The notes beneath the pieces were generated by a model. The model made no database searches and was not told where the DNA came from. It saw only the letters and a list, made by a program, of their open reading frames with translations. Both the position numbers and the translations under genes were made by a program. This document shows, one piece after another, positions 46,309-55,823 of a DNA stretch of 64,000 bases. Every line of letters starts with the position of its first letter. Position 1 is the first letter of the stretch. This DNA comes from Pseudomonas sp. R5-89-07. GTDB taxonomy: Bacteria > Pseudomonadota > Gammaproteobacteria > Pseudomonadales > Pseudomonadaceae. The stretch is taken from the NCBI RefSeq assembly GCF_003851685.1, contig NZ_CP027727.1:4898001-4962000 (forward strand), in the 5' to 3' direction.

Positions 46309-47173
46309 AACAAGCATTGAAAACAGCAAATACAAGCTGCTGGGCTTTGAAAATGACAAGCGCCTGGCGGTGGTCATGGTGATCGCCACCGGCAAGGTCA
46401 TCAAGATCAAGCTCAGCGAAGTGCTCAACAGCGAAATGATGGACAACTTCAACAAGCTGGAAATCAAGAACCTCTACAAGAAGTTCTACTCACAGGCCGG
46501 CACACTCACCGCGTACGAGATGAACGACCGCAATGAAAACTCGTGGATGATCTACATCATCCTGAACCTGTTGCTGTTCACGTTCTATATTTTCACCAGC
46601 ATCGCCGCGACCAAACCGATTTACCTGGAATCGATGGGCATCATCGTCACGCCGGGCACTTTTCTCTACCCGTTGACCTTCCTGATCGTGGACCTGCTGA
46701 ACGAGAACTTCGGCCTGCGCCTGGCCCGCAGGGCGATTCTGTTTGCGTTTGCCAGTAACGCGATGATCATCATCCTGCTCTATGGCTCGACGTTCCTGCC
46801 TGGGTTGCCGGGCTGGAAACTCGATGGACCTTACAACGACGTGATCCTGCAAGTATCGTCGGTGCTGATCGCCTCTTCGGTGTCGTTCCTGGTGTCGGAG
46901 AACATCAATTCCTACCTGCTGTGCAAAATCAAGGAACTGACCAACTCCCGATACCTGTACCTGCGGATTTTCCTCAGTACGTTCTTTGCGGTGATCATCG
47001 ACAGCTTCCTGTTCTGCTTTATCGCTTTCTATGGCGTCATGCAGACCAGCGACATCTTGAGCATGATCTATGTACAGATCGCGATCAAAGTCGGCTTTGC
47101 GTTCTTCAACATCCTGCCCGCCTATGGGGCGCGTTCGTTGTTCAAACGCTATCTGACCAGTGCCAGCGCATAA
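46295..47173 (+). CDS. VUT-family (YhhQ-like) queuosine-precursor transporter with N-terminal extension
   Basis: 292 aa from the ATG giving MTTAETSIENSKYK, with GAGGAG before it; starts inside the end of the XRE gene. Residues 1-80 are soluble and unlike standard YhhQ. Six membrane segments follow with GIIVTPGTFLYPLTFLIVDLLNENFG, VSFLVSENINSYL and FFNILPAYG, the VUT/QueT-like signature. YhhQ takes up 7-cyano-7-deazaguanine or preQ1. queC lies just beyond a REPIN, convergent. The extension may be a regulatory domain. Confidence 0.85.
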   Translation: MTTAETSIENSKYKLLGFENDKRLAVVMVIATGKVIKIKLSEVLNSEMMDNFNKLEIKNLYKKFYSQAGTLTAYEMNDRNENSWMIYIILNLLLFTFYIFTSIAATKPIYLESMGIIVTPGTFLYPLTFLIVDLLNENFGLRLARRAILFAFASNAMIIILLYGSTFLPGLPGWKLDGPYNDVILQVSSVLIASSVSFLVSENINSYLLCKIKELTNSRYLYLRIFLSTFFAVIIDSFLFCFIAFYGVMQTSDILSMIYVQIAIKVGFAFFNILPAYGARSLFKRYLTSASA

Positions 47174-47193
47174 GCTCTATGGGCTGCTGCTCA

Positions 47194-47282
47194 TGTGGGA
47201 GGGGGCTTGCCCCCGATGGCGGTGTGTCAGCTGAACATCCATTCACTGACACGGCCTCATCGGGGGCAAGCCCCCTCCCACA
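47194..47282. repeat. REPIN 3 (inverted REP doublet, 89 bp)
   Basis: Same arms and length as the copy at 2584, sitting between the convergent VUT transporter and queC genes. Confidence 0.93.
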
Positions 47283-47307
47283 TTTGATCACCTGGCTCTG
47301 GATCGAG

Positions 47308-48006
47308 CTACTTCAGTTGCAACTTGTGCTTGAGGCTTTGCATCACATCCGCCTTGTTCTGCAGGTATTCATTCAAGCCTCGCGCGCGCAGGTTGCACGC
47401 ATCACATTCGCCACAGCCGGTGCCGATGATGCCGTTGTAGCAGGTCAGTGTCTGCTCGCGCACCAGCTCCAGTTGCCCATGGTAATCGGCCAGGGCCCAG
47501 GTCTCGGCCTTGTTCAGCCACATCAGCGGGGTGTCGAGACGCACGTCGTATTCCATGCCCAGCTTGAGGGCCTGGTTGAGCGCTTTGACGAACTCGTCAC
47601 GGCAATCCGGGTAGCCCGAAAAGTCGGTTTCGCAGACGCCGGTGATCACGGTCTGCGCCTTGACTTGATAGGCGTAGATCGCGGCCAGGGTCAGGAACAG
47701 GATATTGCGCCCCGGCACGAAGGTGCTCGGCAGGCTCTCACCTGAGCTGTTCACGGTCGGCACGGGGATGTTGTCGCGGGTGAGGCTGCTGATCGCCAGC
47801 TCATTGAGCAGCGACACATCCATCACTTTGTGCACGGTGGCGCCCAGTTGCTTGGCCAGCTTGCGGGCCACTTCGATTTCCGCCACGTGGCGCTGGCCAT
47901 AATCGAAGGTGATGCAGTGCACTTCGTCATACAGCTTCAGCGCCTGGATCAGGCAGGTGGTCGAGTCCTGCCCGCCACTGAACACCATAACGGCTTTTTT
48001 ACTCAT
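47308..48006 (-). CDS. queC: 7-cyano-7-deazaguanine synthase QueC
   Basis: 232 aa, usual length. Converts 7-carboxy-7-deazaguanine to preQ0 using ATP and ammonia in queuosine synthesis. PP-loop FSGGQDSTT near the N-terminus; zinc cysteines near the C-terminus in [14 protein letters not shown]. queE, its usual neighbour upstream, is not in view here. tgt and queA, later steps of the same pathway, are 37 kb away in this window. Confidence 0.96.
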   Translation of the reverse strand: MSKKAVMVFSGGQDSTTCLIQALKLYDEVHCITFDYGQRHVAEIEVARKLAKQLGATVHKVMDVSLLNELAISSLTRDNIPVPTVNSSGESLPSTFVPGRNILFLTLAAIYAYQVKAQTVITGVCETDFSGYPDCRDEFVKALNQALKLGMEYDVRLDTPLMWLNKAETWALADYHGQLELVREQTLTCYNGIIGTGCGECDACNLRARGLNEYLQNKADVMQSLKHKLQLK

Positions 48007-48035
48007 TGCATGGCTTCCCGCAGTCGTGGAATTAA

Positions 48036-48081
48036 GTAGGAGCGAGCTTGCTCGCGAAAAACGTCAACGATAACGCAGCGC
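48036..48081. repeat. Single REP-type element
   Basis: GTAGGAGCGAGCTTGCTCGC followed by GAAAAACGTCAACGATAACGC, a common Pseudomonas REP of a third subgroup, between queC and the cyo operon. Confidence 0.75.
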
Positions 48082-48104
48082 ATCCCGTTTGACACAGCAC
48101 TCAA

Positions 48105-48141
48105 TAAAAAGCCCCGCGCATCTTCCGAAGGCGGGGCTTTT
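48105..48141 (-). terminator. Rho-independent terminator of the cyo operon
   Basis: The stem AAAAGCCCCGC/GCGGGGCTTTT has a 13-base loop and, on the minus strand, a following T-rich run. It lies 15 bases after the cyoE stop. Confidence 0.9.
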
Positions 48142-48155
48142 CACTGCAAGACCAC

Positions 48156-49043
48156 TCAGTGTGCGTAGGTCAGCAACAGCTCTTTCGGCACTTGGAAATC
48201 CAGGGACATCATCACGCTGAGCGCGGTGATGGTGAAGATCGAGAACACGAACAGCTTGCGCGCCCAGACGGTGTCATCCACCGCCTTGTAGCCGGTCCAG
48301 GCCATGTACAACCAGTACATGCCCATGGCCGCGGCGACGGCGAGGTAGCTCATGCCGGCGTAGCCACTGAAGGTCAACATCAAGGTCGCCACGAGGAAGG
48401 CCAGGATGTAGAGCAGGATGTGTTTCTTGGCTACCTGGATGCCACGCTTGACCGGCAGAACCGGAATCGACGCAGCCAGGTAGTCATTGAAGCGGAAAAT
48501 CGCGATGGCGTAGGAATGCGGCATCTGCCACAGGCTGAACATCACCAGCAGCACCAGCGCTGCCATGTCGAAGCTATTGGTTACAGCCACATAACCAATC
48601 ACCGGCGGCATTGCCCCCGACAGACTACCCACCAGCGTGCCGTGTACCGACTTGCGCTTGAGGTAGAGGCTGTAGAGGCCGACGTAGATGACAAAACCGA
48701 TCACGGCAAACAGCGCCGCCAGCGGATTGGCCACCTTGTACAACAACACCACGCCCGCAACACCCAGGACGGTCGCGAAGATCAGTGCCAGTTTCAGGGA
48801 GATAAGGCCCTGGACCAGCACACGATTCTTGGTGCGCTCCATCTTGATGTCGATGTCACGGTCGATGCAGTTGTTGAACACGCAACCGGAAGCAACCACC
48901 AGGGACGTACCGATCATCGCAGCCAGGAAGATGGCCAGATCGACATGTCCCTTGGAGGCCAGGAAGAAACCGCCCGCCACAGAAAGCACGTTACCGAAAA
49001 TGATCCCCGGTTTGGTGATTTGGATAAAGTGCTTAAGCGACAT
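48156..49043 (-). CDS. cyoE: Protoheme IX farnesyltransferase (heme O synthase) CyoE
   Basis: 295 aa membrane prenyltransferase that adds farnesyl to haem B to make haem O for the bo3 oxidase. Multiple membrane segments and the Asp-rich motif [18 protein letters not shown] after residue 60. It is the last gene of cyoABCDE and is followed by the terminator; cyoD ends 11 bases upstream. Confidence 0.97.
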   Translation of the reverse strand: MSLKHFIQITKPGIIFGNVLSVAGGFFLASKGHVDLAIFLAAMIGTSLVVASGCVFNNCIDRDIDIKMERTKNRVLVQGLISLKLALIFATVLGVAGVVLLYKVANPLAALFAVIGFVIYVGLYSLYLKRKSVHGTLVGSLSGAMPPVIGYVAVTNSFDMAALVLLVMFSLWQMPHSYAIAIFRFNDYLAASIPVLPVKRGIQVAKKHILLYILAFLVATLMLTFSGYAGMSYLAVAAAMGMYWLYMAWTGYKAVDDTVWARKLFVFSIFTITALSVMMSLDFQVPKELLLTYAH

Positions 49044-49054
49044 CGGGTTTTACC

Positions 49055-49396
49055 TCACTTCGCCATCATGAACGTATGGATGCTGAACATGATCCAGATC
49101 GACAAGCCAACCAGCAGCAGGATGACCAAGCCTGCGAACACGAACGCAATCACGTTATCGCGCTGCTCTTTGGAACGATCCAAATGCAGGAAGTACACCA
49201 GGTGAACCAGCACCTGAATCACCGCGAACGCCAGTACGATCATCAGGGTGATCGACTTCGGCAGGGTCGGGTACATCACCAGACCGAACGGGATGAGCGT
49301 CAGGATTACCGACAGGATGAAGCCGATGGCGTACGACTTGACGCTGCCGTGGCTTGCATCATGGCTGTCATGGTCATGGGAGTGTGCATTAGCCAT
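49055..49396 (-). CDS. cyoD: Cytochrome bo3 oxidase subunit IV CyoD
   Basis: 113 aa, His-rich cytosolic N-terminus (HSHDHDSHDASHG) then three membrane segments (YAIGFILSVILTLIPFGLVM, LMIVLAFAVIQVLVHLVYFLHL, AGLVILLLVGLSIWIMF). The standard layout of CyoD, a small subunit needed for assembly. Its start overlaps the cyoC stop by one base. Confidence 0.96.
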   Translation of the reverse strand: MANAHSHDHDSHDASHGSVKSYAIGFILSVILTLIPFGLVMYPTLPKSITLMIVLAFAVIQVLVHLVYFLHLDRSKEQRDNVIAFVFAGLVILLLVGLSIWIMFSIHTFMMAK

Positions 49397-50022
49397 TACA
49401 GGGTCCCCATCAGGTAAACAACGGTGAAGACGCAGATCCAGACCACGTCCAGGAAGTGCCAGAACAGGCTCAGGCAGCTCAGGCGAGTCTTGTTGGTGTT
49501 GGTCAGGCCGTGTTTATTGACCTGATACATCATCACCGCCATCCACAGCAGGCCGGCTGTTACGTGCAGACCGTGGGTGCCTACCAGCGTGAAGAACGCG
49601 GACAGGAAGCCGGAACGGTGCGGGCCGTAGCCTTCGGAGATCAGCAGGTGGAACTCGTTGATCTCCATGCCGATGAAGCCCAGGCCGAACAGGAAGGTCA
49701 GTGCCAACCAGCTCAGTACGCCTTTCTTGTTGCCCTTGTAGAAGGCCAACATGGCGAAGCCGTAGGTGATCGAGCTGAACAACAGCAAGGCGGTTTCGCC
49801 GAGCACGTAAGGCAGTTCGAAGATGTCGTGGCCCGACGGGCCACCCGCTACGTTGTTTACCAGTACCGCGTACACCGCGAAGATCGACGCAAACAAGATG
49901 CAGTCGGTCATCAGGTAGAGCCAGAAACCGAAAACGGTCATCGGCCCCGAGTCGTGGTGATGGTCATCGTGCCCATGGTCATCGACATGGGCGTGTCCAG
50001 CATTGGTCACTAAGTTCGACAT
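49396..50022 (-). CDS. cyoC: Cytochrome bo3 oxidase subunit III CyoC
   Basis: 208 aa, five membrane segments, COX3 type. His/Asp-rich N-terminus [18 protein letters not shown]. Conserved pieces [23 protein letters not shown] and [18 protein letters not shown]. Lies 3 bases after cyoB and one base over cyoD. Confidence 0.97.
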   Translation of the reverse strand: MSNLVTNAGHAHVDDHGHDDHHHDSGPMTVFGFWLYLMTDCILFASIFAVYAVLVNNVAGGPSGHDIFELPYVLGETALLLFSSITYGFAMLAFYKGNKKGVLSWLALTFLFGLGFIGMEINEFHLLISEGYGPHRSGFLSAFFTLVGTHGLHVTAGLLWMAVMMYQVNKHGLTNTNKTRLSCLSLFWHFLDVVWICVFTVVYLMGTL

Positions 50023-50025
50023 GGT

Positions 50026-52044
50026 TTAAGCCTGTTCCAACGAGGTTTCTACACGGTTGGCCGGGATCTTCTTCTCGGCTACCAGGCGAGCGTGCTGCTC
50101 GGCTTCGATGCGTTCGATCGTTTCGACCGGCACCATGTAGCCTTGATCATCACGCGCTGCGTGAATGATGAAGTAACCGATAGTGCCCACCAGGCCTACG
50201 ATTGCCAGCCACCAGATGTGCCAGATCATCGCGAAACCGAACACGGTCAACAGCGCGCCCATCACCACGCCAGTGGCGGTGTTGTTTGGCATGTGGATCG
50301 GTTCGTAATGCTTGGGACGCTGGTACGCAGTACCGTCTTCCTTGGCTTCGGTGAACGCATCGATAGTGTTCGCAGTCGGGATCACGGCGAAGTTGTAGAA
50401 CGGCGGTGGCGACGAGGTCGACCATTCCAGGGTGTGGCCATTCCATGGGTCACCGGAGTCGCAAGCGTTCTGCTTACGGTCACGGATACTCACGTACAGC
50501 TGGATCAACTGGCAGGCGATGCCGGCAGCGATCATCAGCGCACCGAACATGGCGACGTACAGGTACGGCACCCACTCAGGGTTGGTCGTAGCGTTCAGAC
50601 GACGGGTCATGCCCATGAAGCCCAGTGCATAGAGCGGCATGAACGCGACGAAGAAGCCCGAGATCCAGAACCAGAATGCAGCCTTGCCCCAGCCTTCGTG
50701 CAGCTTGAAGCCGAACGCTTTCGGGAAGTAGAAGCTGAAACCAGCGATGTAACCGAATACCGCACCACCGATGATCACGTTGTGGAAGTGAGCGATCACG
50801 AACAGGCTGTTGTGCAGTACGAAGTCAGCACCCGGGATGGCCAGCAGTACGCCGGTCATGCCGCCGATGGCGAACGTCACCATGAAGCCCAGGGTCCACA
50901 GGACCTGGCTGGTCATGCGCAAACGACCGTGGTAGATGGTGAACAGCCAGTTGAATAGCTTCACCCCCGTCGGGATGGAAATCAGCATCGTCGCCAGGCC
51001 GAAGAAGGCGTTGACGCTGGCACCCGAACCCATGGTGAAGAAGTGGTGCAACCACACCATGAAGCCCAGTACCGAGATTGCGCCCGATGCATAGACCATC
51101 GAGTGGTGACCGAACAGGCGCTTGCCGGTAAAGGTCGAGATCACTTCGGAGAAGATACCGAACGCTGGCAGGATCAGGATGTACACCTCAGGGTGACCCC
51201 ATGCCCAGAACAGGTTCACGTACATCATTGGATTGCCACCAAGTTCATTGGTGAAAATGTGGAAATCCAGGTAACGGTCAAGCGACAGCAGCGCCATGGT
51301 AGCGGCCAGGATCGGGAACGAAGCCACGATCAGCACGTTTGCCCAGGTGCAGGTCCAGGTGAAGATCGGCATGTCCATCAGTTTCATGCCAGGGGCGCGC
51401 ATCTTGAGGACGGTGGCCAGGAAGTTGACCCCCGTCAATGTCGTCCCGAGTCCTGATAGCTGTAGCGCCCAGATGTAGTAGTCCACACCCACGCCCGGGC
51501 TGTATTGCAGGCCCGACAGAGGTGGATACGCAACCCAACCGGTCTTGGCGAACTCGCCGACGCCCAGGGACAGGTTGATCAGTACAACGCCGGATACCAG
51601 CAGCCAGAAGCTCAGGGAGTTCAGGAACGGGTAGGCAACGTCACGGGCACCGATCTGCAGCGGCAAGGCAAGGTTCATCAAGCCGGTGAAGAATGGCATC
51701 GCCATGAAGATGATCATGATCACACCGTGGGCGGTGAAGATCTGGTCATAGTGTTCAGGCGGCAGGTAGCCAGGCGAACCCTCGGTGGCCATGGCCAGCT
51801 GGGTACGCATCATGATGGCGTCGGCAAAGCCACGCAGCAGCATGACCATGGCAACGATGACGTACATGACACCGATTTTCTTGTGGTCGACCGACGTCAA
51901 CCACTCGGTCCACAGGTAGGTCCACTTCTTGAAATACGTAATGGCTGCAAACAGTGCCAGACCACCCAGCGCGATCATGGCGATGGTCACCATTACGATC
52001 GGCTCGTGGAATGGGACCGCGTCCCAACTTAATTTACCAAACAT
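50026..52044 (-). CDS. cyoB: Cytochrome bo3 oxidase subunit I CyoB
   Basis: 672 aa haem-copper oxidase core with about 15 membrane segments. Haem ligands and CuB histidines are in [30 protein letters not shown] (cross-linked His-Tyr site), LHHFF and [13 protein letters not shown]. Reduces oxygen to water with ubiquinol electrons and pumps protons. Between cyoA and cyoC with gaps of 3 bases each. Confidence 0.98.
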   Translation of the reverse strand: MFGKLSWDAVPFHEPIVMVTIAMIALGGLALFAAITYFKKWTYLWTEWLTSVDHKKIGVMYVIVAMVMLLRGFADAIMMRTQLAMATEGSPGYLPPEHYDQIFTAHGVIMIIFMAMPFFTGLMNLALPLQIGARDVAYPFLNSLSFWLLVSGVVLINLSLGVGEFAKTGWVAYPPLSGLQYSPGVGVDYYIWALQLSGLGTTLTGVNFLATVLKMRAPGMKLMDMPIFTWTCTWANVLIVASFPILAATMALLSLDRYLDFHIFTNELGGNPMMYVNLFWAWGHPEVYILILPAFGIFSEVISTFTGKRLFGHHSMVYASGAISVLGFMVWLHHFFTMGSGASVNAFFGLATMLISIPTGVKLFNWLFTIYHGRLRMTSQVLWTLGFMVTFAIGGMTGVLLAIPGADFVLHNSLFVIAHFHNVIIGGAVFGYIAGFSFYFPKAFGFKLHEGWGKAAFWFWISGFFVAFMPLYALGFMGMTRRLNATTNPEWVPYLYVAMFGALMIAAGIACQLIQLYVSIRDRKQNACDSGDPWNGHTLEWSTSSPPPFYNFAVIPTANTIDAFTEAKEDGTAYQRPKHYEPIHMPNNTATGVVMGALLTVFGFAMIWHIWWLAIVGLVGTIGYFIIHAARDDQGYMVPVETIERIEAEQHARLVAEKKIPANRVETSLEQA

Positions 52045-52047
52045 CGT

Positions 52048-52989
52048 TTACTCCTCTGCCCCAGCAGTTGAATGCGAGCCCGTGTCAGAACCTTCAACCA
52101 CGGCCACTTCTTTCTTCTCGTGCTTGACCGGCTTGCCTGGCTTCATACCTTCGTACTTGTCGACGATTTTCTGAAACAGGTTCGGCTCGTACGCGGAGTA
52201 CAGGGCGACTGGGTTGTTCTGGCTCGGTTTGGTCAGGGCGTCGTATTCAGCTTGATCAAGCTGTTTAGGTGCGGCCTTGACTTCGGCTACCCAGGCGTTG
52301 AAATCTTCCTGGCTCGTCGAGATCGCTTTGAATTTCATGCCGGTGAAGCCAGCGCCGCTGTAGTTCGCGGAGATGCCTTCCATTTCAGCTTTTTCGTTGG
52401 CGATCAGGTGCAGGCGGGTCTGCATGCCTGCCATCGCGTAGATCTGACCGCCCAGGGCTGGGATGAAGAACGAGTTCATCACGGCGTCGGAGGTGATCCG
52501 GAAGTTAAGCGGAGTGTTCTCTGGGAACTGGATTTCGTTGACGGTGGCGATACCCAGGTCCGGGTAGATGAACAGCCACTTCCAGTCCAGCGCGACCACT
52601 TCGATGTTGATCGGCTTGACGTCGGATTCCAGCGGACGGTACGGGTCCAGCTCGTGGGTCGACTTATAGGTGATGTAACCCAGGGCGATGATGATGAGGA
52701 CCGGAACCAGCCACACCGCGATTTCAATCTTGGTGGAGTGCGACCACTTCGGCGCGTAGGTCGCGCTGGTGTTCGACGCGCGGTATTTCCAGGCGAAGGC
52801 GAAGGTCATGATAATCACAGGCACCACGACCAACAGCATCAGCAGCGTGGCGGTGATGATCAGGTTTCGTTGATCCAGACCGATCTGTCCTTTCGGGTCC
52901 ATCAAGGTCCACTTGCAGCCTCCCAGCATTAACATCATGCCAAGCAGCGGCAAAAAGCCTAGTAATCGGGGGTACCTGTTTTTACTCAT
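52048..52989 (-). CDS. cyoA: Cytochrome bo3 oxidase subunit II CyoA
   Basis: 313 aa from the ATG giving MSKNRYPRLLGFLP; an upstream in-frame start lacks a ribosome site while AGAGG precedes this one. A lipoprotein signal with lipobox LGGC (Cys about 25), two membrane segments, then the periplasmic cupredoxin-like domain without CuA ligands, as in quinol oxidases (NSFFIPALGGQIYAMAGMQTRLHL). First gene of the cyo operon. Confidence 0.97.
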   Translation of the reverse strand: MSKNRYPRLLGFLPLLGMMLMLGGCKWTLMDPKGQIGLDQRNLIITATLLMLLVVVPVIIMTFAFAWKYRASNTSATYAPKWSHSTKIEIAVWLVPVLIIIALGYITYKSTHELDPYRPLESDVKPINIEVVALDWKWLFIYPDLGIATVNEIQFPENTPLNFRITSDAVMNSFFIPALGGQIYAMAGMQTRLHLIANEKAEMEGISANYSGAGFTGMKFKAISTSQEDFNAWVAEVKAAPKQLDQAEYDALTKPSQNNPVALYSAYEPNLFQKIVDKYEGMKPGKPVKHEKKEVAVVEGSDTGSHSTAGAEE

Positions 52990-53779
52990 CTCACGACCTC
53001 TAAAGCAGCTTGCGCAATGCAGTTGGGTTTTGATCGCCAACACTTCACCCTGCCAAGGGTTGGCATTTCTCTTCGATTGAATAAGAGCCTGCCCGTCACG
53101 TCATAGCTGCACGTTTCACGGACCTGCGGTGAGTTCTTATTCGATTTCGTGGCTAAAGGCCTTGTTACAGACCAATTCCATTTGGTGCGGATAGTTGAAA
53201 GGCTGCCGGAACCTGGGGTCGCACAGAGCCTTCCATCTGCTCCTCGACCGCTCCAATGCTCAAATATTGAACAGCACCGGACATTCAGTGCGGGCGATTG
53301 TAGTTAGCTAGCGATGTATAAACCATGTCTGAGAAAGAAATAATTTTTATCGATTACAGCAATAATCCTTCACCATTCTTGCAACGGTTCGCGATCTTAT
53401 CGCGTTCAATTCTCAACAAAAACCACAAAAATTGCGCTGCTATTGGGCAGATTGCCACTCCCCTTACAGCTGGTAAGGGCATAACAAACGGAGCGAAGTG
53501 CCCATAAAACAAGGCATTTACAGAGCGTGGCCGTGCTCGGACCCCACGCGCCTCGCGGTGTCTTCCAAGCCACGAATTGACAGCACAATTTGCGCAGCTG
53601 ATGCAAATCCACAGGCCGGTTCGGCCGGTCAGAAACCACCTGCGACAGCCTTCGTGTGACAACATGTCGCACGCTGCGCGCACCATTTGTTGCTGCCCGT
53701 CACGGCTCTTTCACAAACCCTGCGAACAAAAACGCCCCGGCCTTCCGTTAGGGAGACCGGAGCGTTTCATGGAACGGGG
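52990..53779. other. Upstream region of the cyo operon and gap to dsbB
   Basis: About 790 bases without a convincing gene. Open frames here (e.g. 60-110 codons around 53325-53690) have no ribosome site or protein-like composition. Promoter elements of cyoABCDE must lie in the part near 52990. The right end holds the dsbB terminator (53727-53767). Confidence 0.6.
53727..53767 (-). terminator. Terminator of dsbB
   Basis: An imperfect stem AAACGCCCCGGCCTTCC / GGGAGACCGGAGCGTTT. Minus-strand reading ends in a T-rich stretch. Starts 13 bases after the dsbB stop. Confidence 0.75.
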
Positions 53780-54286
53780 TCAGGCTTTGGGGTGGCGATT
53801 ACGATAGATGCACAGGGGCACCAGGATCACCGTCAGCACGAACGCCACCAGCGCCCATTGCGCCAGGGACAAGCCAAGGATCGGCGGATAGGGTGTGCTG
53901 CAGAAGCCGTCGACCTGAAAGCCCAGGGGAAACACTTTGGCCAGGGGCAGGTCATCGACGATCGGCTGCAGCACGTCGATGCCGCAACTGACCTGCGGGA
54001 AGAACTGGGTGTACACATGGTGACCGGCCGCAGCCACACCGCCCAGTGCGCTGACAACCACCAGCCCTTCAAAAAAGGTGACCGCCCCTTTGCTGCGCAT
54101 CGCAGCACCGATGAACGCGAAGACCGCGATCAGCAGCAAGGCGTAGCGCTGCAGGATGCACAGCGGGCACGGCGCTTCGCCCAACACCACTTGCATGTAC
54201 AGCGCCCCGCCGATCAGCGCCAGGCAGATGATGCCCAGCAACACCAGAAAGCGCCGCTCCCTGCCCAAACGCATTTCGTCAGTCAT
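53780..54286 (-). CDS. dsbB: Disulfide bond formation protein DsbB
   Basis: 168 aa inner-membrane protein with four segments. It reoxidises DsbA and passes electrons to quinone. The two catalytic cysteine pairs are C40-P-L-C43 in the first periplasmic loop and C101/C129 in the second (SCGID, GFCST). Pseudomonas often carries two DsbB paralogues; this one lies beyond the cyo operon, which makes the same quinone-dependent chain. Followed by a hairpin terminator. Confidence 0.95.
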   Translation of the reverse strand: MTDEMRLGRERRFLVLLGIICLALIGGALYMQVVLGEAPCPLCILQRYALLLIAVFAFIGAAMRSKGAVTFFEGLVVVSALGGVAAAGHHVYTQFFPQVSCGIDVLQPIVDDLPLAKVFPLGFQVDGFCSTPYPPILGLSLAQWALVAFVLTVILVPLCIYRNRHPKA

Positions 54287-54393
54287 CCCGGTTCCCTTTC
54301 TCTATTGTGCCAATGGCGCAAGTTTACACACAGGCACTCGTTAAAACAGAGAGGGGTTAACAACGGATTAATCAGCAAAAATGAAGCGTTAAA

Positions 54394-54482
54394 TGTGGGA
54401 GGGGGCTTGCCCCCGATAGCAGTGGATCAGCCAGCGTATGTGCAGCTGACCCACCGCCATCGGGGGCAAGCCCCCTCCCACA
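54394..54482. repeat. REPIN 4 (inverted REP doublet, 89 bp)
   Basis: Same arms and length as the copy at 2584; lies between the end of hmp and the start of dsbB. Confidence 0.93.
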
Positions 54483-54494
54483 TTGTTAAGCGTG

Positions 54495-55676
54495 TTACTC
54501 CAGGGCTGCAGCCGGGCCGAAGAATTCGTAGCGGCTCTGTTTCTCGGGTACGCCCAGGGCCTTGAGGTGGCGCTTGATCGCCGCCATGAACCCTTTAGGG
54601 CCCAGGAAGTAGGCATCGATGTCACGCTGCTCGGGCAACCACGCCGCCAGTTGCTCCTGGCTCAGCAGGCCGACCGTGTCCGCTGCGGGGCTCACGCCGT
54701 CATCCTCGGCGTAGCAGTAGAAGCGCTTGAGCTGCGGGTGCCGGGCCGCCAGGGCGTCTACCCAGTCACGGAATGCATGCACCCCGCCGTTACGCGCGCA
54801 GTGGATAAAGTGCACGGGGCGCTCGGTGGCCAGTGCCGCTTCGAGCATCGGCAGGGTGGGCGTGATGCCCACCCCGCCGCTGATCAGTACCAACGGCTTA
54901 TCGCTGGCGACCAGGGTGAATTCACCCGAAGGCGGGAACAGGTCAATGCTCGCGCCGACATGCAGTTGGTCGTGCAGGTAGTTGGACACGCGCCCACCGG
55001 CTTCGCGTTTGACGCTGATGCGGTACAGGCCGCCATCGCTCAACGCCGACAGGGAATAGTTGCGCCGCACTTCCTCGCCATCGAGCTTAAGTTTCATGCC
55101 GATGTACTGGCCCGGAGCAGCCTCGAGGATCGGGCCGTTGTCCGCCGGGGCGAAGTAGAACGAGGTGATTTCGTCGCTCTCCTCCACGCGCTTGACCAGC
55201 AGGAACGGCCGCGCACCGCGCCAGCCGCCGGGCGCCTGGGCTTTCTCCTCGTAGATCGCCGCTTCGGCGCCGATCAGGATATCCGCCAACTGGCCGTACG
55301 CCGCGCCCCAGGCACTCATCACCTGCGGGGTGGCAATCTCGCTGCCCAGTACTTCGGAAATCGCCCGTAGCAGGCAGGCCCCGACGATCGGGTAGTGTTC
55401 CGGCAGGATCTGCAGGGCCACGTGCTTGTTGATGATCTTGGCCACCAGATCGCCCAGCTGGTCCAGCTGGTCGATGTGCCGCGCATACATCAGCACGCCA
55501 TTGGCCAAGGCACGGGGCTGGTCGCCGCTGGCCTGGTGGGCCTGGTTGAACAGTGGGCGCACTTCAGGGTATTCGGCCAGCATCATGCGGTAGAAATGGG
55601 TGATCAACGCTTCGCCGCCACTTTCCAGCAGGGGCACAGTGGATTTGACGATGGCACGGTCTTGGGCACTCAGCAT
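54495..55676 (-). CDS. hmp: Flavohemoprotein / nitric oxide dioxygenase Hmp
   Basis: 393 aa. Globin domain (about 1-140) with proximal-His region IINKHVALQILPEHYP. FAD-binding domain (about 150-255) with RNYSLSA. NAD(P)H domain (about 260-393) with LISGGVGITPTLPML. Converts NO plus oxygen to nitrate in the cytosol. Divergent from norR, whose product is the expected NO-responsive activator; the 147-base gap carries three AACTCAT repeats. AGGAG lies 6 bases before the ATG. Confidence 0.97.
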   Translation of the reverse strand: MLSAQDRAIVKSTVPLLESGGEALITHFYRMMLAEYPEVRPLFNQAHQASGDQPRALANGVLMYARHIDQLDQLGDLVAKIINKHVALQILPEHYPIVGACLLRAISEVLGSEIATPQVMSAWGAAYGQLADILIGAEAAIYEEKAQAPGGWRGARPFLLVKRVEESDEITSFYFAPADNGPILEAAPGQYIGMKLKLDGEEVRRNYSLSALSDGGLYRISVKREAGGRVSNYLHDQLHVGASIDLFPPSGEFTLVASDKPLVLISGGVGITPTLPMLEAALATERPVHFIHCARNGGVHAFRDWVDALAARHPQLKRFYCYAEDDGVSPAADTVGLLSQEQLAAWLPEQRDIDAYFLGPKGFMAAIKRHLKALGVPEKQSRYEFFGPAAALE

Positions 55677-55696
55677 GGGAGACTCCTAGGTCTTTT

Positions 55697-55769
55697 AACT
55701 CATTGCGTTTAGGTACTCAGTAATCGTGCCAACTCATAAATCTTTATTTTTCAGCCAGTTAAAACTCAT
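55697..55769. promoter_or_regulatory. Three AACTCAT repeats in the hmp-norR gap (candidate NorR sites)
   Basis: AACTCAT occurs at 55697-55703, 55731-55737 and 55763-55769, spaced 34 and 32 bases (about three helix turns). The third lies in a partial dyad AAACTCATGTAGTCAGTTT. TTGGCACG (minus strand, 55732-55725) resembles a sigma-54 -24 element for hmp, but a good -12 GC is missing. NorR-type activators bind repeated sites and need sigma-54. Confidence 0.5.
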
Positions 55770-55823
55770 GTAGTCAGTTTGACCTCCTACAGCTTATAGT
55801 CACAAGGACTACAAGGAGTCATT

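Noticed and set aside
53325..53507. 60-codon plus-strand frame in the cyo-dsbB gap
   Set aside because: No ribosome site, no similarity, overlaps other equally poor frames; more likely non-coding.
55725..55732. Sigma-54 promoter for hmp
   Set aside because: TTGGCACG matches a -24 element, but the expected GC at -12 is not there, so I did not list it as a promoter on its own.
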